From NCBI GenBank assembly GCA_002400085.1, contig DHEX01000060.1, positions 20,869 to 29,150 on the forward strand: a stretch of DNA of 8,282 nt, written 5' to 3'. Positions 4,980-8,282 of the stretch are shown here, piece after piece. Numbering within the stretch: the stretch's first letter is position 1; the number at the start of each line of letters is the position of its first letter. A program made the translations under genes and the position numbers. This DNA comes from Clostridiaceae bacterium UBA4839 (GTDB lineage Bacteria > Bacillota > Clostridia > Clostridiales > Caloramatoraceae). The notes under the pieces were generated by a model, which was given only the letters and a program-made list of their open reading frames with translations, ran no database searches and was not told where the DNA came from.

Positions 4980-4998
4980 ATTGCTGTTATAATTAATT

Positions 4999-7029
4999 TT
5001 ATTTAATTAATCTTAATAGAAGCCCTCCATAATTTACAAATATCGGTGCAAATATTAATGAAACAATAGTCATTAATTTTATTAATATGTTCATTGCCGG
5101 TCCTGCAGTATCCTTGAAAGGATCTCCTACAGTATCTCCAACAACTGCAGCTTTATGAGCGTAGCTTCCTTTTCCGCCATATGCACCAGTTTCAATATAT
5201 TTTTTAGCATTATCCCATGCGCCGCCTGCATTTGCCATGTATATAGCTATAAGTACACCGGAAACTAGTGCCCCGGCTATAAATCCGCCAAGAGCCTCTG
5301 AACCTAAAAGCAATCCTATAACTATTGGAACTGCAACTGCAAGTATCCCGGGAACAATCATTTCCCTAAGCGCAGCAGCTGTTGAAATGTCAATACATCT
5401 TTCATAGTCAGGATCCTGCTTTCCTTCCATAATCTTAGGATTTTCTCTAAACTGCCTTCTTACCTCTTCAATCATATGATTTGCAGCTTTACCTACAGCT
5501 TCCAAAGAAAGAGCACCAAAGAAGTAAGGCAATACCCCTCCCATTAATACGCCAACAAGAGTAAGCGGATTTAGCAGGTCAATTTTATCAAGGCCAACTG
5601 CTTGTGAATAGGAAGCAAAAAGTGCTAAAGCAGTTAACGCAGCAGAGCCTATTGCAAATCCCTTGCCCATTGCAGCAGTAGTATTGCCAACAGAATCAAG
5701 ATCATCAGTTATTTTACGAACATCTTCAGGTAAGTTTGCCATTTCAGCAATTCCACCTGCATTGTCTGCTATAGGTCCATAAGCATCAACTGCAACAGTC
5801 ATGCCTGTAGTTGAAAGCATTCCAACTGCAGCAAGGGAAACTCCATATAGTCCTATTAAAGTATCCTTTTGTCCGCCCATAATGAAAAATGATAAAAGTA
5901 CAGCAAGCCCTATGAAAAGTATAGGAAGCACAGTTGAATACATGCCTACTGCCAAGCCAGATATTATAGTTGTAGCAGGGCCTGTTTGCGATTGACTTGC
6001 AATTTTTTTAACATGCCTATAATCAGCTGATGTGTAAATTTCCGTTAGTCTTCCAATTATTATTCCAACGATAAGTCCTGATAAAATAGCATAAAATGCC
6101 TTTAAATTTCCAAACATAGTTTTACTTAATATTAGGGATCCAATAATTACAAGGATTCCACTTACATATGTGCCCATATTTAATGATTTTTGAGGATTAG
6201 CATCCTTTTTTCCACCAACAAACAATGAACCAATTATTGATGAAATAATCCCTACAGCAGCTAAAAGCATAGGAAATAGTACCCCAGTACCATCTTTATA
6301 TAATGCTGAACCAAGTGCTAATGTTGATATAATAGAGCCAACATAGGATTCAAAAAGATCTGCACCCATACCAGCAACGTCTCCAACGTTATCTCCTACA
6401 TTATCTGCAATTACTGCAGGATTCCTTGGATCATCCTCGGGAATCCCCTCTTCAACTTTACCAACCAAGTCTGCCCCCACATCTGCTGCCTTTGTATATA
6501 TTCCACCGCCTACACGGGCAAATAGTGCTATGGAACTTGCACCAAATCCAAATCCAGTAACGACATTTGGATCTTTAAAAATCATATAAAGTATTCCAAT
6601 TCCCAAAATCCCAAGACCAACTACAGACATTCCCATAACTGCACCGCCAGAAAATGCAATTTGAAGTGCTTTGTTTTTTCCTGACTTTGCTGCAGCATTT
6701 GCCGTTCTTGTGTTTGCTCTTGTTGCAACCATCATTCCAAAAAAACCTGCAAGTATTGAAAATGCAGCACCAACTACAAAGCAAATTGAAGTTGACCATC
6801 CAATACCGCTTGATAATCCTAAGACAAAAAATACAACTATAACAAAAATTGCAAGAGTTTTATATTCTCTTTTCAAAAATGCTATAGCACCTTTATGAAT
6901 AGCGTTTGATATTTTTTGCATTTTCTCTGTGCCAGGATCTGCTTTCATAACTTTTTTAGACAGATAAAATGCATATAATAGTGCTAAAATCCCCGCTATA
7001 GGAGCAAAAATAATGGCTGAGCTGCTCAT
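4999..7029 (-). CDS. hppA: Membrane-bound ion-translocating pyrophosphatase (K+-dependent type)
   Basis: This enzyme hydrolyses cytoplasmic pyrophosphate and uses the energy to pump H+ and/or Na+ across the membrane. The 676 residues are mostly hydrophobic segments, consistent with the family's 16 helices. Family signatures: GGGIYTKAADVGADLVGKVE (174-193), ADNVGDNVGDVAGMGADLFES (208-228, in two blocks: ADNVGDNVGD and GMGADLFES), DAYGPIADNAGGIAEM (415-430), GNTTAAMGKG (448-457), and VVGDTVGDPFKDTAGP (629-644). These carry the Asp and Lys residues that bind Mg-pyrophosphate. The alanine after GNTT (GNTTAA, not GNTTKA) marks the potassium-dependent subfamily, which includes the Na+ pumps. Whether this one moves Na+, H+ or both cannot be read reliably here. 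The ATG at 7027-7029 follows AGAGGGGAGA. It lies 26 bp after secG and probably shares its transcript, ending at the 4951-4979 terminator. Confidence 0.97.
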   Translation of the reverse strand: MSSSAIIFAPIAGILALLYAFYLSKKVMKADPGTEKMQKISNAIHKGAIAFLKREYKTLAIFVIVVFFVLGLSSGIGWSTSICFVVGAAFSILAGFFGMMVATRANTRTANAAAKSGKNKALQIAFSGGAVMGMSVVGLGILGIGILYMIFKDPNVVTGFGFGASSIALFARVGGGIYTKAADVGADLVGKVEEGIPEDDPRNPAVIADNVGDNVGDVAGMGADLFESYVGSIISTLALGSALYKDGTGVLFPMLLAAVGIISSIIGSLFVGGKKDANPQKSLNMGTYVSGILVIIGSLILSKTMFGNLKAFYAILSGLIVGIIIGRLTEIYTSADYRHVKKIASQSQTGPATTIISGLAVGMYSTVLPILFIGLAVLLSFFIMGGQKDTLIGLYGVSLAAVGMLSTTGMTVAVDAYGPIADNAGGIAEMANLPEDVRKITDDLDSVGNTTAAMGKGFAIGSAALTALALFASYSQAVGLDKIDLLNPLTLVGVLMGGVLPYFFGALSLEAVGKAANHMIEEVRRQFRENPKIMEGKQDPDYERCIDISTAAALREMIVPGILAVAVPIVIGLLLGSEALGGFIAGALVSGVLIAIYMANAGGAWDNAKKYIETGAYGGKGSYAHKAAVVGDTVGDPFKDTAGPAMNILIKLMTIVSLIFAPIFVNYGGLLLRLIK

Positions 7030-7055
7030 AATAAATTCTCCCCTCTTTTATTAAA

Positions 7056-7286
7056 TTATTTGTATAAAACAAGAAACATTGAAGTTATTACAAATAATAT
7101 CATTGAAATAGTAGTGACTTTTGATAGCTTGCTCTCAATTGTTCTGCCTTTATTTTTTCCAAAAAACGTTTCAGCTCCACCTGAAATAGCTGAAGGAAGT
7201 CCCTCAACCTTTGCTGGCTGAAATATAATGGAGAAAATTATAACAAATGATATAATGATGTGTAAAACTAGCATGAAGGTTTTCAT
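7056..7286 (-). CDS. secG: Preprotein translocase subunit SecG
   Basis: SecG is the small accessory membrane subunit of the SecYEG channel and assists SecA-driven protein export. The 76 residues give the usual SecG shape: a first membrane segment (about 4-22), a cytoplasmic loop with the family pattern SAISGGAETFFGKNKGR (32-48), and a second segment (about 57-75) ending in LVLYK. The ATG at 7284-7286 is preceded by GAGGGG (7292-7297) at good spacing. Placement between eno and the rnr-smpB-ssrA group is the classic Firmicutes order. Here hppA follows 26 bp downstream instead of rnr. Confidence 0.95.
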   Translation of the reverse strand: MKTFMLVLHIIISFVIIFSIIFQPAKVEGLPSAISGGAETFFGKNKGRTIESKLSKVTTISMILFVITSMFLVLYK

Positions 7287-7319
7287 TTTATCCCCTCTTT
7301 CTTAAATTTCGATATACAT

Positions 7320-7348
7320 ATTTTAGCACACGCACAAGATAAAAACAA
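7320..7348 (-). promoter_or_regulatory. Probable promoter of secG-hppA
   Basis: On the minus strand: TTGTTT (7343-7348), a 17-base spacer, then TAAAAT (7320-7325) preceded by TGC, making an extended -10. Transcription would begin near 7313, leaving a leader of about 27 bases before secG. The -35 is a poor match, but the spacing and the extended -10 support it. Confidence 0.5.
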
Positions 7349-7526
7349 TAATAGATACTTTTTCTCAATATTTTTATATATGTGCTATACTATACTGATT
7401 TTAAATAATTATGAAACATTAAGTATATATAATTGATATACTTTATTATGATATTGGGTATTTATGAGCAGCTTATTTTCATCAAAATATATTTTCAAGC
7501 AATTTTATTTAGGGAGAAAAATCAAA

Positions 7527-7551
7527 TATAGAGGGTACAAAACCCTCTATA
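7527..7551 (-). terminator. Terminator hairpin of eno
   Basis: Arms 7527-7536 and 7542-7551 (TATAGAGGGT / ACCCTCTATA) form a perfect 10-bp stem with the loop ACAAA, 29 bases after the eno stop. The minus-strand 3' flank TTTGATTTTT supplies a broken T run. Confidence 0.75.
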
Positions 7552-7580
7552 ATAATAACATTTTGATATGAATTTGTCTA

Positions 7581-8282
7581 TTATTTGATGTTGTAAAAAG
7601 CTTTCTTTCCTCTGTATTCTCCAAAGTCCTGAAGCTCTTCTTCAATTCTTAAAAGCTGGTTATATTTTGCAACTCTGTCTGTTCGGCATGGTGCACCAGT
7701 TTTTATTTGTCCAGCATTTACTGCAACAACAAGATCAGCTATTGTTGTATCTTCAGTTTCTCCGGATCTGTGGGAAACAACTGCAGTATATCCTGCTCTC
7801 TCAGCCATTTCAATTGCATCTAAAGTTTCTGTTAATGTTCCTATCTGATTAAGCTTTATAAGAATTGAATTTGCAACTCCCATTTCTATTCCTTTTGCAA
7901 GTCTCTTTGTGTTTGTAACAAATAAGTCGTCTCCAACAAGCTGAATTTTATGTCCGAGTCTCTTAGTTAACAGCTTCCAACCATCCCAGTCATTTTCTGC
8001 AAGTCCGTCTTCAATTGAGATTATTGGATATTTATTAACTAAGTTTTCATAGAAATCTACCATTTCTTCAGAAGAAAATACTTTTCCTTCTCCTTTTAAA
8101 TGATATTTTCTATCTTTCTCATTATAAAGTTCTGATGATGCAGGGTCTAGTGCAATTGCAATGTCATCTCCTGGTTTGTATCCAGCTTTTTTAATAGCTT
8201 CAACTATAACCTGTATAGCTTCCTCATTTGACTTAAGATCAGGAGCAAATCCTCCCTCATCACCAACAGCTGTGCCATATCC
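7581..8282 (-). CDS. eno: Enolase, C-terminal 233 residues (cut by right edge)
   Basis: Enolase converts 2-phosphoglycerate to phosphoenolpyruvate in glycolysis and gluconeogenesis. The frame is open to the window edge and reads GYGTAVGDEGGFAPDL at its first residues, so the true gene continues to the right. An ATG at 8061-8063 is internal (methionine in SSEEMVDF) and is not the start. Visible active-site motifs in order: the catalytic glutamate in GDEGGFAP; the metal-binding Asp in IALDPASSE, Glu in ISIEDGLAENDWDGW and Asp in LVGDDLFVTN; the catalytic Lys in LIKLNQIGT; VSHRSGETEDT; and QIKTGAPCRTDR. About 200 N-terminal residues are missing compared with the usual length of about 430. There is no sign of damage in the part seen. 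Confidence 0.97.
   Translation of the reverse strand, partial: GYGTAVGDEGGFAPDLKSNEEAIQVIVEAIKKAGYKPGDDIAIALDPASSELYNEKDRKYHLKGEGKVFSSEEMVDFYENLVNKYPIISIEDGLAENDWDGWKLLTKRLGHKIQLVGDDLFVTNTKRLAKGIEMGVANSILIKLNQIGTLTETLDAIEMAERAGYTAVVSHRSGETEDTTIADLVVAVNAGQIKTGAPCRTDRVAKYNQLLRIEEELQDFGEYRGKKAFYNIK

Larger units (their letters stand above)
7287..7580. other. 294-bp intergenic region between eno and secG
   Basis: It contains the eno terminator hairpin (7527-7551) and the probable secG promoter (7320-7348). A small AT-rich inverted repeat (7421-7428 with 7436-7443, AAGTATAT arms) lies between them. I see no gene or structured RNA in the remainder. Confidence 0.6.

Noticed and set aside
6575..6842. 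Overlapping short frames on both strands inside hppA
   Set aside because: hppA covers this stretch with fully conserved family sequence; these frames have no independent ribosome binding sites or family features.
8061..8063. ATG as the start of a short enolase-like protein
   Set aside because: The frame stays open and continues with conserved enolase active-site sequence to the window edge, so this methionine is internal.

Overview
The window looks like the chromosome of a low-GC Clostridium-type firmicute. The supports are AT-rich intergenic DNA, strong purine-rich ribosome binding sites, a membrane pyrophosphatase with potassium-dependent signature residues, a tmRNA tag ending in NNLALAA as in clostridia, and the gene order eno / secG / rnr / smpB / ssrA, which is familiar from Firmicutes. 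I do not assign a species.

Layout, right to left along the minus strand, which is the direction of transcription for almost everything. (1) 7581-8282: the C-terminal half of enolase, cut by the right edge, followed by a hairpin terminator. (2) 7056-7286: secG with its own promoter, then after 26 bp hppA (4999-7029), a membrane ion-pumping pyrophosphatase, closed by a strong terminator. (3) 2662-4797: rnr (RNase R). (4) 2068-2529: smpB, with a consensus promoter of its own. (5) 1315-1943: ssrA (tmRNA), closed by a hairpin that can terminate in both directions. To the left, on the plus strand, is a lone putative lipoprotein gene (415-1203). At the extreme left edge, on the minus strand, are the first 28 codons of a DUF4160-type gene that starts with TTG and would be missed by ATG-only gene calling.

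The main finding is that ssrA is interrupted. A 276-nt group I intron (1332-1607) splits the tRNA-like T-loop. It leaves a 336-nt 5' exon and a 17-nt 3' exon that join into a normal 353-nt tmRNA. Most of the group I core can be read directly: P1 with its U-G splice-site wobble, P2, both strands of P3, both strands of P7, P7.1/P7.2-like hairpins, P8, P9 and a terminal G. It has no homing endonuclease gene. Ribosome rescue in this organism should therefore depend on self-splicing of the tmRNA precursor.

Functionally, rnr, smpB and ssrA form a trans-translation and RNA quality-control module. tmRNA with SmpB frees stalled ribosomes and tags the nascent chain, and RNase R degrades structured or non-stop RNA. 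secG belongs to the Sec translocon, hppA couples pyrophosphate hydrolysis to ion transport, and enolase is glycolytic.
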